From assembly GCA_023417065.1 (NCBI GenBank), contig JAEZGH010000057.1:248001-312000 (forward strand): a stretch of 64,000 bases of DNA, read 5' to 3'. Origin of the DNA: Bacteroidota bacterium (GTDB lineage: Bacteria; Bacteroidota; Bacteroidia; Cytophagales; Cyclobacteriaceae). The translations under genes were made by a program, and so were the position numbers. The notes below the pieces were generated by a model that saw only the letters and a program-made list of their open reading frames with translations, did no database searches and was not told the DNA's origin. Of the stretch, positions 48,397-57,001 are shown piece after piece; within the stretch, counting starts at the first letter, position 1; each line of letters opens with the position of its first letter.

Positions 48397-49062
48397 ATGA
48401 AGATAAAAAGAATGTTCTCCGAACAGGACCTGAAACGCATCAGTAATGCGGTCAGAGAAGCTGAACAAAAGATCTCGGGTGAAGTGGTTCCCGTTATCGT
48501 TGAGCGAAGCGGTTCTTATACAATTGCGAGTTACAAGGCAGCTATCGTCTCTGCTGCACTTGCTTTTGTATTCATGATAATCCTCGACCGGTATATCATT
48601 ACAGATGATGTGCATACCATCTATTATGATCCGTTCTTCATCTTCATCGTTGTAGCGGCAGCTGGGCTGATTGGTGGACTTCTTACGCATTACATAGATC
48701 CGCTGAAACGGATTTTTATCTCCCGGCAATACCTCGACATGATGACGCGTCAGGTGGCTGAAACCGCCTTCCTTGAAGAAGAGGTCTTTGCCACACGTCA
48801 GCGCACCGGCATCATGATCTTTATATCGTTTTTCGAACACGAAGTAGTAGTGATGGCCGACAAAGGAATAAACGAAGTGGTCGATCAGAAAGAATGGGAC
48901 AGTCTCGTCGCGTTGCTGATTGCGGGAATCAAAGAAGGTAACGTTGTTGGTGGACTAGAACGTGCGATCAAACGATGCGGCGAAATATTGCTTGAAAAAG
49001 GATTCGTCAAAACCGATGACGACGTCAATGAGCTCGGCGACGACTTACGTATTAATGGATAG
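48397..49062 (+). CDS. TPM-domain membrane protein, copy 1
   Basis: A 221-residue protein with no signal peptide. The TPM fold is split around two membrane helices: SEQDLKRISNAVREAEQKISGEVVPVIV (8-35) before, and TGIMIFISFFEHEVVVMADKGINEV (about 150-175) after; the helices are near 51-66 and 81-105. It is the first of three tandem TPM genes and is 15 bases from pdxJ. TPM proteins (YgcG relatives) are linked to envelope integrity, but their activity is unclear. Confidence 0.85.
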   Translation: MKIKRMFSEQDLKRISNAVREAEQKISGEVVPVIVERSGSYTIASYKAAIVSAALAFVFMIILDRYIITDDVHTIYYDPFFIFIVVAAAGLIGGLLTHYIDPLKRIFISRQYLDMMTRQVAETAFLEEEVFATRQRTGIMIFISFFEHEVVVMADKGINEVVDQKEWDSLVALLIAGIKEGNVVGGLERAIKRCGEILLEKGFVKTDDDVNELGDDLRING

Positions 49063-49064
49063 GG

Positions 49065-49859
49065 ATGGGACTTGCTGATGTCGTAACATTGGAACACAAT
49101 CAATATCGCAGGCATCGCGCCTGGTTCAGCATTGTACTGTTGTGTCTGGTGTGCAGTCTTGCGAACGGGCAACGGAAGATTCCCCCACAGGCTGGTAAGA
49201 TGGTCCACGACGAGGCCCAAATCCTTCAGCCGAATACGGTCCGCGCATTGGAAAACTTCATTGCACAGCAGACAGACTCCACATCAAACCAGATCGGCAT
49301 TTACATTATCAATAGTCTCGAAGGCGAGATCGTAGAGGACTATGCAGTACGTGTTCTGAAGGAATGGGGGCTCGGACAAAAGGGTAAAAACAACGGGGTG
49401 CTCCTGCTGATTGCGCTTGAGGATCGAGAGGTTCGTATTGAAGTTGGTTATGGGCTTGAAGGTGCGCTCACTGACCTTACGGCAGGTCGGATTATACGCA
49501 ATGAAATTGCCCCGCGTTTTCGTCAGGGAAACTACGACGATGGTGTTATGGCCGCAGTGTATGCCATCAACCAGGCCATCAAAGGTGAGTACACGAATGA
49601 TGGATCTGCAAAGCGCGCGCCCGAGGGATCGGGTCGGTCGCCGCTCCTCACCCTGCTGATTATTGTTCTGATTATCGTTTTTCTGTCGCGCCGCGGCGGC
49701 GGTGGTGGAGGTGGCTATCGTCGTGGTCCGTGGATTGGGCCTATGATCGGCGGTGGCGGATTTGGTGGCTTTGGCTCAGGTGGCGGCTCCTGGGGTGGCG
49801 GCGGAAACTTTGGTGGAGGTGGCTTTTCAGGCGGTGGAGGCGCCAGCGGCTCATGGTAA
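49065..49859 (+). CDS. TPM-domain YgcG-like protein, copy 2
   Basis: A 264-residue protein: signal-type helix (about 22-36, cut near ANGQ), TPM domain (about 40-165, with QIGIYIINSLEGEIVEDYAVRVLKEWGLG and VLLLIALEDREVRIEVGYGLEG), then a membrane helix at about 185-205 and a glycine-rich tail ending ASGSW. The tail with terminal SW is common to YgcG-like proteins. It starts 2 bases after copy 1. Confidence 0.88.
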   Translation: MGLADVVTLEHNQYRRHRAWFSIVLLCLVCSLANGQRKIPPQAGKMVHDEAQILQPNTVRALENFIAQQTDSTSNQIGIYIINSLEGEIVEDYAVRVLKEWGLGQKGKNNGVLLLIALEDREVRIEVGYGLEGALTDLTAGRIIRNEIAPRFRQGNYDDGVMAAVYAINQAIKGEYTNDGSAKRAPEGSGRSPLLTLLIIVLIIVFLSRRGGGGGGGYRRGPWIGPMIGGGGFGGFGSGGGSWGGGGNFGGGGFSGGGGASGSW

Positions 49860-49873
49860 CGCACAACACAACA

Positions 49874-50794
49874 ATGAGATTGGTACTTTCCGTTATTCTT
49901 CTCGTCCTGACGCAGACAGGTTTCTCCCAACGCGCAATTCCGGAACTATGGGGTCACCGCATTCATGACGAGGCAGGCGTACTCCATCAGCAGACCATCG
50001 ACAGCCTGGAGCACATGCTGACGATTCACGAGGATTCCACGGGTAACCAAATCGCCGTGCTTGTTATTCCTTCGCTCGACGGCGACGTCCTTGAAGAATA
50101 CTCCTTTCGTGTCGCAAATGATAAATGGAAACTCGGGAAAAAGGGCAATGACAATGGAGTACTTCTGCTTGTAGTCATCGACGACCGGAAAATCCGGATT
50201 GAAGTCGGGCAGGGATTGGAAGGGCCTCTGCCGGATGCGGTAGCCAACCAGATTATCAGAAATGAAATCGCACCCCAGTTCCGGAAGGGGAATTATGACG
50301 CCGGGATTGCGGCGGGCGTTCACGCAATCGTTAAGGTTCTTCAGAACGAGTACACCGCACCGTCTTTGGATGATGGCCTTAACGAGATCCCGTGGTGGTT
50401 GCGGTTGATCATTGGTGTTTTCGTGTTCTTTGTTCTGGGTGCATTCACCTTTGTAGGGCTGTTCATCCGTGGATGGGTAGGGTGGCTTTTGTATGTTTTC
50501 CTGATTCCGTTTTATGCGACGTTTCCGATCATCGTTCTGGGTGTCGTGGGTGGACTGATTTTGCTGGCGATTTACGTGGTGATTTTCCCGATTCTGAAAC
50601 TGACTTTGGCAGGAACATCACTGGGCACCCGAATGGCTACCTCCCTGGCGGGATCAAATAGCGGTGCAGGATGGACCTCTCACTCAGGGGGTGGTTTTCG
50701 GGGATCTTCAGGCGGCGTCCGACGTTCGTCCGGAAGAAGCTTTTCTGGGGGCGGCGGAAGGTTTGGCGGAGGCGGAAGCAGCGGCAGCTGGTAG
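49874..50794 (+). CDS. TPM-domain YgcG-like protein, copy 3
   Basis: A 306-residue protein from ATG 49874 (an ATG at 49853 is possible but would overlap copy 2). Signal peptide cut near TGFSQ; TPM domain with QIAVLVIPSLDGDVLEEYSFRVANDKWKLG and RIEVGQGLEGPLPDAV; then several membrane helices (about 165-240) and a Gly/Ser/Arg-rich tail ending GSSGSW. It is a clear paralogue of copy 2 with extra membrane helices. The three genes follow pdxJ as one probable unit. Confidence 0.88.
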   Translation: MRLVLSVILLVLTQTGFSQRAIPELWGHRIHDEAGVLHQQTIDSLEHMLTIHEDSTGNQIAVLVIPSLDGDVLEEYSFRVANDKWKLGKKGNDNGVLLLVVIDDRKIRIEVGQGLEGPLPDAVANQIIRNEIAPQFRKGNYDAGIAAGVHAIVKVLQNEYTAPSLDDGLNEIPWWLRLIIGVFVFFVLGAFTFVGLFIRGWVGWLLYVFLIPFYATFPIIVLGVVGGLILLAIYVVIFPILKLTLAGTSLGTRMATSLAGSNSGAGWTSHSGGGFRGSSGGVRRSSGRSFSGGGGRFGGGGSSGSW

Positions 50795-51133
50795 AAAAGC
50801 TTGGAATCACAAAACTCTTGAAAAGCCGTGGTTGCCTTCCTTCCCAGGCGGCCGGTCTTTCCTCAGGTTATATCAATTTATCGCGTTGCTGCCATACCGA
50901 ATTCTGGCTTTTTCGGATATTGATCCTGGATTCATCCTCCGCTCATCCTCCGTTCATCCTCCACTCTTCCGCTGCTCACCAAGGCTCCGCGTACACCCTT
51001 GCATGTTGGCTTCGAGTAAAGTATGGGGCAACGCCCATCTGACGAAGAACAGGATCAGCATACCTTCATCAAAGATCAGAAACCAGAAATCAATCAGGAA
51101 CTATCTAAAATTCAGAATTTGTGTTTTATCCGG
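50795..51133. other. Spacer with 11-base tandem repeat and no supported gene
   Basis: The gap between the TPM genes and the glyA promoter. It holds a tandem repeat (50934-50977), a small hairpin ATGGG/CCCAT near 51023-51038, and an AT-rich, A/G-biased part with ATCAGAA-like units around 51070-51100. I see no convincing open frame. Confidence 0.5.
50934..50977. repeat. Short tandem repeat, 11-base period
   Basis: Successive units TCATCCTCCGC, TCATCCTCCGT, TCATCCTCCAC and a diverged TCTTCCGCTGC. Same period as the repeat at 9781-9822 but a different unit sequence. Confidence 0.7.
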
Positions 51134-51163
51134 TTGGTGCTTTTGAATTAGAACTTATCTTTG
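51134..51163 (+). promoter_or_regulatory. glyA promoter
   Basis: TTG (51134-51136), 19 bases, then TATCTTTG (51156-51163), a perfect Bacteroidota -7 box. It gives a leader of about 47 bases to the glyA ATG. Confidence 0.6.
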
Positions 51164-51213
51164 GCCTTCTTAAATCGCAGCGGCCACTAAACGGCACTAA
51201 CCACTAAACCAGC

Positions 51214-52482
51214 ATGAAACGGGACAAAGTTATTTTCGACCTTATTGAGAAGGAAAAACAACGTCAGCAACACGGCATCGAATTGATCGCTTCTGAGAAC
51301 TTTACTTCTCAGCAGGTGATGAAAGCCATGGGATCCGTTCTGACCAACAAGTACGCAGAGGGGCTACCCGGAAAGCGTTACTATGGCGGGTGTGAAGTTG
51401 TTGATGAAGTGGAGCAGCTGGCTATTGATCGGGCGAAAGAACTTTTTGGCGCAGAATGGGCAAACGTGCAGCCCCACTCGGGAGCTCAGGCCAACGCAGC
51501 GGTGATGCTGGCCTGTCTGAAACCCGGCGACAAGATTCTTGGATTCGACCTTTCTCACGGCGGACACCTTACCCACGGCTCACCCGTTAACTTCTCCGGT
51601 AAACTGTATCAGCCTGCCTTTTATGGCGTGGAAGAAGAAACGGGTACCATCGATTTTGACAAAGTCATTCAAATCGCTGAAAAAGAACAACCCAAAATGA
51701 TCATCTGTGGGGCGTCGGCCTACAGCCGTGACTGGGACTATAAAAAATTAAGGGAGGCCGCTGATCGTGTGGGTGCGCTTTTGCTCGCAGATATCTCCCA
51801 TCCGGCAGGTCTTATTGCGCGCGGTTTGTTAGGCGATCCGATGGAGCATTGTCATATCGTAACGACGACGACCCACAAAACGCTTCGTGGCCCTCGCGGA
51901 GGTATGATCCTGGTGGGTAAGAACTTTGAGAACCCGTGGGGGCTTAAAACTCCAAAAGGAGAACTTCGAAAGATTACCTCAATTCTTGATTCAGGTGTAT
52001 TTCCCGGCACGCAGGGCGGCCCGTTGGAGCACGTGATAGCAGCGAAAGCAGTGGCTTTCCACGAAGCCCTGTCCGACGACTATATGGATTATATCGTACA
52101 GGTAGCTAAGAATGCCAAAGCAATGGCGGCAGCCTTTGTGAGCAAAGGATATAAAATCATTTCCGGAGGTACCGACAATCACCTGATGCTTATCGACCTG
52201 CGTTCGAAGAAACTTACGGGTAAACAAGCTGAAGAAGCGTTGATCCAGGCCGACATAACGATCAATAAGAACATGGTTCCGTTTGATACGCAGTCGCCTA
52301 TGGTTACTTCGGGTATGCGTATAGGAACGCCGGCGATTACCTCGCGCGGACTGATGGAGAAAGACGTTGTCAAAGTTGTTGACCTGATCGATGAAGCTTT
52401 GCAGAAGCCCGATGATGCAAAACACCTGAAAGCAGTGAAGCGCAAGGTCAACCGGTTCATGGAAAAATTCCCCCTTTACTAA
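51214..52482 (+). CDS. glyA: Serine hydroxymethyltransferase
   Basis: A 422-residue PLP enzyme converting serine and tetrahydrofolate to glycine and methylene-tetrahydrofolate, the main one-carbon source. IELIASENFTSQQV (22-35), GKRYYGGCEVVDEVE, HGGHLTHGSPVNFSG, LLLADISHPAGL and the PLP-lysine site TTTTHKTLRGPRGG are all present. It heads a unit with tatC and rpiB (17-base gap to tatC). Confidence 0.97.
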   Translation: MKRDKVIFDLIEKEKQRQQHGIELIASENFTSQQVMKAMGSVLTNKYAEGLPGKRYYGGCEVVDEVEQLAIDRAKELFGAEWANVQPHSGAQANAAVMLACLKPGDKILGFDLSHGGHLTHGSPVNFSGKLYQPAFYGVEEETGTIDFDKVIQIAEKEQPKMIICGASAYSRDWDYKKLREAADRVGALLLADISHPAGLIARGLLGDPMEHCHIVTTTTHKTLRGPRGGMILVGKNFENPWGLKTPKGELRKITSILDSGVFPGTQGGPLEHVIAAKAVAFHEALSDDYMDYIVQVAKNAKAMAAAFVSKGYKIISGGTDNHLMLIDLRSKKLTGKQAEEALIQADITINKNMVPFDTQSPMVTSGMRIGTPAITSRGLMEKDVVKVVDLIDEALQKPDDAKHLKAVKRKVNRFMEKFPLY

Positions 52483-52499
52483 TATAGCACGGTGCAATT

Positions 52500-53369
52500 A
52501 TGCCCTTAGATCAGGATACGGTTGACGAGAGTGGAGAAAAGGAGATGTCGTTCCTCGAACACCTGGAGGAACTGCGTTGGCATATTGTCAGGTCGCTCCT
52601 CGCGGTGGTGATTTTCACAATCGTCGCTTTTGTGGCCGCACCCTGGATTTTTGAGAACATCATCTTTGCACCCGCAAGTGCCAAATTCCCCACATTTCAG
52701 TGGATGTGCAAGTTCGGGCAATTGTTTGGATCTGAAGGACTATGCGTCGAAGAAATACCCTTTAAGATCCAAAGCAGGTTAATGACCGGCCAGTTTTCGA
52801 TGCATATCCTGGCGTCATTTGTGATCGGGCTCGTAGTTGCGTTCCCATACATCGTCTGGGAGCTTTGGCGGTTCATCCGGCCAGGACTTTATCCAAGAGA
52901 GAGGCGTTATTCGCGTGGGGCCGTATCAGCAGTCTCGCTACTATTTCTCACCGGAATCAGCTTCGGCTATTTCGTATTGGCACCCTTAATGGTGTACTTT
53001 CTCTCCACGTATTCGATCAGTGATGTTGTTGTAAATGAGTTCGATATTACATCGTACGTGTCAACTGTTGTCACCGTGGTGTTGGGAGCAGGCCTTCTGT
53101 TCCAGCTGCCTGTGGTGATTTATTTCCTGACCAAGATGGGGATTGTTTCGCCTTCCTTCCTGCGGAAATATCGTAAACATTCTATCATCGGGATTCTTAT
53201 TATCGCAGCAATTGTTACCCCCCCGGACCCTATCAGTCAGACGCTGATAGCCATTCCGTTATACCTGCTTTTTGAAGTCAGCATCGCCATCGCCGTGCGC
53301 GTTGAACGGGCTATTTTGAAAGAAGAAGAAGAGGAACGTTTAAAAGAAGAACAACAATCAGCTATATGA
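52500..53369 (+). CDS. tatC: Sec-independent protein translocase TatC
   Basis: A 289-residue TatC with six membrane helices. The N-terminal signature is MSFLEHLEELRWHIVRSLLA (16-35); FRPGLYP-like ELWRFIRPGLYPRERRY follows the second helix and PPDPISQTLIAIPLYLLFE lies in the C-terminal part. The first periplasmic loop is long (about 58-100), as in other Bacteroidota. TatC recognises twin-arginine signal peptides; tatA is not in this window. The rpiB start overlaps its stop by 4 bases. Confidence 0.94.
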   Translation: MPLDQDTVDESGEKEMSFLEHLEELRWHIVRSLLAVVIFTIVAFVAAPWIFENIIFAPASAKFPTFQWMCKFGQLFGSEGLCVEEIPFKIQSRLMTGQFSMHILASFVIGLVVAFPYIVWELWRFIRPGLYPRERRYSRGAVSAVSLLFLTGISFGYFVLAPLMVYFLSTYSISDVVVNEFDITSYVSTVVTVVLGAGLLFQLPVVIYFLTKMGIVSPSFLRKYRKHSIIGILIIAAIVTPPDPISQTLIAIPLYLLFEVSIAIAVRVERAILKEEEEERLKEEQQSAI

Positions 53370-53800
53370 AACCTACTGTTGCCATTGGAAGCGACCATGC
53401 CGGATTCGAATATAAAGAAGGATTCAGGAAGTGGTTAGAGAATAGCGGGTATCAGGTGAAGGACTTCGGAACTCATTCGCCTGAGTCAGCAGACTATCCC
53501 GACTTTGCCCACGCCGTTGCAACCGTTGTGGAAAAGAAAGAATTCGACTTTGGTGTGTTGGTTTGTGGTAGTGCCAACGGTGTGGCTATAACCGCGAACA
53601 AGCATCAGGGAATTCGCGCTGCCATTTGCTGGAATGAGGAGCTGGCGTCATTGGCGCGTCGCCATAACAACGCAAACATTCTGTGCATTCCGGCGCGCTT
53701 CATACCATATGAACTCGGAGAGTCGATAATCGATCAGTTCCTGAAAGCTGAGTTTGAAGGCGGGAGACACGCTAACCGCGTCAACAAAATCAGTTGCTAA
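53366..53800 (+). CDS. rpiB: Ribose-5-phosphate isomerase B
   Basis: A 144-residue RpiB/LacA/LacB family isomerase interconverting ribose-5-phosphate and ribulose-5-phosphate. IGSDHAGFEYKE at 7-18, the catalytic cysteine in VCGSANGVAITANK and the histidine in ARRHNNANILCIPARF are present. The ANG in place of the usual TGIG in the anion loop is a minor variation. It is coupled to tatC by ATGA and overlaps the end of the convergent membrane-protein gene by 11 bases. Confidence 0.93.
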   Translation: MKPTVAIGSDHAGFEYKEGFRKWLENSGYQVKDFGTHSPESADYPDFAHAVATVVEKKEFDFGVLVCGSANGVAITANKHQGIRAAICWNEELASLARRHNNANILCIPARFIPYELGESIIDQFLKAEFEGGRHANRVNKISC

Positions 53801-55196
53801 CCCGGGACAGCGCCTTCTTGCGGTAGCCTTCCGGAGTTACGGTGTAGTTCATTCGCAGTTCCGGAAGCTTATCCATAAAAGGCTTCAATAATCCATTGGG
53901 GTCGTGGATTAGATCCGGATAATCGCCACGAAAGCCATTATTCACCACTATGACATTATCATAGTACTCAGGGTTTTCAAAAATCTTCCGCGAAAGCGTC
54001 CAATTCAAGAACGGCGTCGACATCGTTTTACCCAGATAAAATCCAAGATTATTATCAAGCGTAAGCACCTTTTCCGGCTGGACGGGGGACGGCGAGCTGA
54101 CGAGATACCGCTGGTACGATTCATTGTCATTTATAGTATATCGACCTGAATAGCAAACTGCCAGCAATCCAATGGCAAGAACACCGAACGCAATTTCGGC
54201 AATCATTCGTCGTCTGATGATGAGGAAGAGGTGCGTGATGAAATAGGACAGGCCCGGCAGAACCAGGATAAGCGTTTGAGGCCGGATGTCTTTTGAGTAA
54301 ACCACTTGGATAAGGCTGAAGACCGTCCAGAAGAACATCGCCTGCATTACCTGTGACTGGTATTTGGTCAAACGGCTTTCACGGGTAACCATGAAAAGCG
54401 CGCCTGCGAAAAAGATCAGCGGTAGGCTGAACAGTGTAAGCAATGTCTTAACAGACACCAGCAATTCGGGTCGGAATGTGGGGTTCGGCAGGTAGAAGTA
54501 CGTCCAGATCTCGTGTCCGCCGTCGTAAATCAGGTAGAACGAAAATATAAAGAGATGTGGTAGAAGAAATCCGATGATCAGCAGCAGGAACTTTCTTCCT
54601 GAGGCACGGGAATACAGAAGCAGGATGACGAGTGTTGCGGGCACAAACACGATGAAGGAGAACGCAAACAGTGAGGCCACACCTATTGCGACGCCAATTC
54701 GGAGGACCATTTCGAGTGACTCTTCCCGGGTTTCGATTTCCAGGAACAGGCTATTGAGGGCCAGCAGCAGGAAAATTGATCCGAGGAGCTCGCCGGAGAT
54801 GACCAGCGTGTCGAAAGCGAAGACGAAAAGCAAGCCAAAGACCAGTGATGGTATGAACGAATTTTCCGGGTAGACGCGTTTATCGATGTAGATTATTCCG
54901 ATGAAAATCGCCTGAGCGAAAATCAACAGAAACGCTAGAATCTGACGTGCAACGAGGCCTTCGCCAAAGATAAGATGCAGGAGCGCATGGGCGTAGTTAG
55001 TCAAGGGAGCCGTGTCGTCGATGATTCCGGTATAAGGATTCTGACCAGCCACCATCTTCTGACCTATAACTACACCTTTGAGCTCAGTTACGGTAACGGG
55101 AGCCGGGTCAATGAACCGGGGGAGAAATATCAGGATAAGTATCGCCAGTAATCCGAAGATTCGGTAGGGATCATTTATTCGGAAATAGCTAAGCAA
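53790..55196 (-). CDS. Polytopic membrane protein of unknown function
   Basis: A 468-residue protein with about nine to eleven membrane helices through residue 345 and a soluble C-terminal domain (about 350-468, with YRKKALSRVSN at the end). The N-terminal part resembles glycosyltransferase-family membrane proteins (VAGQNPYTGIIDDTAPLTNYAHALLH near 48-73), and DUF6427-type proteins have similar topology, but I cannot name the family with confidence. The start codon is TTG 55196. It stands alone, convergent with rpiB. Confidence 0.75.
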   Translation of the reverse strand: MLSYFRINDPYRIFGLLAILILIFLPRFIDPAPVTVTELKGVVIGQKMVAGQNPYTGIIDDTAPLTNYAHALLHLIFGEGLVARQILAFLLIFAQAIFIGIIYIDKRVYPENSFIPSLVFGLLFVFAFDTLVISGELLGSIFLLLALNSLFLEIETREESLEMVLRIGVAIGVASLFAFSFIVFVPATLVILLLYSRASGRKFLLLIIGFLLPHLFIFSFYLIYDGGHEIWTYFYLPNPTFRPELLVSVKTLLTLFSLPLIFFAGALFMVTRESRLTKYQSQVMQAMFFWTVFSLIQVVYSKDIRPQTLILVLPGLSYFITHLFLIIRRRMIAEIAFGVLAIGLLAVCYSGRYTINDNESYQRYLVSSPSPVQPEKVLTLDNNLGFYLGKTMSTPFLNWTLSRKIFENPEYYDNVIVVNNGFRGDYPDLIHDPNGLLKPFMDKLPELRMNYTVTPEGYRKKALSRVSN

Positions 55197-55254
55197 AACT
55201 GATTATCTTTAACGCCATAAAATAGCAGACGTTTTTTTAAATGCCAATGGCGGA

Positions 55255-55285
55255 TTGTTAATAATTAAGCCATAAAACATATTTG
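55255..55285 (+). promoter_or_regulatory. rbfA promoter giving a leaderless start
   Basis: TTG (55255-55257), 20 bases, CATATTTG (55278-55285), 7 of 8 matches to TAnnTTTG. Counting the last G as -4 puts the start site on the A of the rbfA ATG at 55289. Confidence 0.5.
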
Positions 55286-55288
55286 TGT

Positions 55289-55657
55289 ATGAGTGGGACG
55301 ACAAGACAACAAAAGTACGCGCGGTTGATCCAAAAGGAAATAAGCGACATCTTTCAAAAAGATAAAAGAGGAATACTCGAAAATGCCTTTATAACGCTTG
55401 CCGATGTACGGGTAAGCCCCGACCTGAGTGTAGCCAAGATTTATATCAGCATGCTGCTGGAGAAGGATAAGGAAAAGGTCCTCGAAAAAATCAATACGCG
55501 CAAGAAGGAGATTCGCAAGGAACTTGGAGACCGAATAGGTAAACAGGTGCGGATCATTCCGGAACTTGTATTCTATATTGATGAAGTGGAGGAGAATGCA
55601 CAACGGATCGAGGAAATTATCAAGAACCTGAATATCCCTCCTGAGACGAAGGATTAA
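55289..55657 (+). CDS. rbfA: 30S ribosome-binding factor RbfA
   Basis: A 122-residue KH-fold protein assisting 16S rRNA 5'-end maturation. TTRQQKYARLIQKEISDIFQ (3-22), FITLADVRVSPDLSVAKIYISML and RIIPELVFYIDEVEENAQRIEEIIKNL are typical. ATG 55289 is preferred to TTG 55283, since the promoter box lies just before the ATG. Confidence 0.93.
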   Translation: MSGTTRQQKYARLIQKEISDIFQKDKRGILENAFITLADVRVSPDLSVAKIYISMLLEKDKEKVLEKINTRKKEIRKELGDRIGKQVRIIPELVFYIDEVEENAQRIEEIIKNLNIPPETKD

Positions 55658-55669
55658 CAATAACTTGTA

Positions 55670-56905
55670 TTGGAATTGAAGCTTTCGTTTTTCATCGCAC
55701 GGCGCTACCTGATTTCCAAACGGAAGAAAAACTTCATTAATGTCATTTCAATCCTTTCGATGGTCGGCGTTGCGTTCATCACTGCGGCGCTTGTCATTGT
55801 TTTATCGGTGTTCAATGGATTGGAAGATTTGCTTCACACGCTCAACAATTCCTTTGACCCCGAAATAAAAATTGAAGCTGCGCGCGGGAAGTCGTTTGAA
55901 CTAACGGATGGGCTACTAGAAAAAATGAAGAATACATCCGGCGTTGCGCACATAACCGAGGTAATTGAGGATTATGCTTATCTGCGGTATCGCACCGAGA
56001 ACAACAATCAGGTTATTACGCTTAAGGGCGTTAGTGAAAACTTCATCGATCAGAACCGGATCCCAGACGCCAACATCGTTGAGGGAAATTTACGTCTTCG
56101 CGACAATGGAATAAACTATGCGATAATTGGAAGCGGTGTAAGGAATTCTCTGTCCGTTGCGATTGGCGACAACATGTACCCGTTGCAGTTGTATTACATC
56201 CGAAATACACGGGCAACGGTTGATCCATCGCAGATGTATTCGAAAATGAATATTCTCGCGGGCGGAGTCTTTTCGATCGTATCACAATTTGATGAGAACT
56301 ACGTGATCGTGCCGCTGGAGTTTGCACAGCAACTCCTGAATTACGGAAATAAAAGAACGGCCCTGGAGATCAAGACTACGCCAGGAACAAATGTTTTCAC
56401 GGTGGAAAAGCAACTTGAGTCCCTTCTCGGTGATACCTTTAACGTTCTCAATCACGAAGAGCAGCACAAGGACCTTTATCGGCTGCTCAAACTTGAAAAG
56501 CTCTTCGTCTTTCTGTCCTTTTCAGTTCTGTTAGGCATTGGTTCAATAAACATTTTCTTTAGTTTGATGATGCTGGCGCTGGACAAGAAGCGCGACATTT
56601 CCATTCTTTCAGCAATGGGGGCGCCTGAGCGGGTTATCAGAAACATCTTCTTATATGAAGGGGCTTTGATTGCAGCAACTGGCGCCATCACGGGAGTTTT
56701 GCTTGGAGCGGCGTTTTGCATCATGCAACAGCGCTTTGGGTTTATCTCCATGGGGATGGAAAATGCGGTCATGGACGGCTATCCCGTTGCCATGCGCCTA
56801 CCTGATTTCTTGTATACCTTGCTGGTCGTTTCAATAATAACCTTCATAATTTCCATCAGACCGGCTGTCCTTGCATCCCGCACCGCTTCAGTGGAACATC
56901 TATAG
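55670..56905 (+). CDS. LolC/E-like ABC transporter permease (FtsX family)
   Basis: A 411-residue permease: N-terminal FFIARRYLISKRKKNFINVISILSMVGVAFITAALVIVL (helix about 28-48), a periplasmic domain (50-270), then three helices with DKKRDISILSAMGAPERVIRNIFLYEGALIAATG near 300-333. Four helices and one FtsX unit resemble the lipoprotein-releasing permeases LolC/E. Start codon TTG 55670. The matching ATPase (LolD) is not adjacent. It follows rbfA by 12 bases. Confidence 0.88.
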   Translation: MELKLSFFIARRYLISKRKKNFINVISILSMVGVAFITAALVIVLSVFNGLEDLLHTLNNSFDPEIKIEAARGKSFELTDGLLEKMKNTSGVAHITEVIEDYAYLRYRTENNNQVITLKGVSENFIDQNRIPDANIVEGNLRLRDNGINYAIIGSGVRNSLSVAIGDNMYPLQLYYIRNTRATVDPSQMYSKMNILAGGVFSIVSQFDENYVIVPLEFAQQLLNYGNKRTALEIKTTPGTNVFTVEKQLESLLGDTFNVLNHEEQHKDLYRLLKLEKLFVFLSFSVLLGIGSINIFFSLMMLALDKKRDISILSAMGAPERVIRNIFLYEGALIAATGAITGVLLGAAFCIMQQRFGFISMGMENAVMDGYPVAMRLPDFLYTLLVVSIITFIISIRPAVLASRTASVEHL

Positions 56906-57001
56906 CCCGGCTGGTTCGATAAATTTCAGTTTTGGGGAGTTTATTTCGCCGGTAATCATTAATTTTCGAGTTCCGGTATTTTGCCCATACCGCGTTTTGT
57001 G

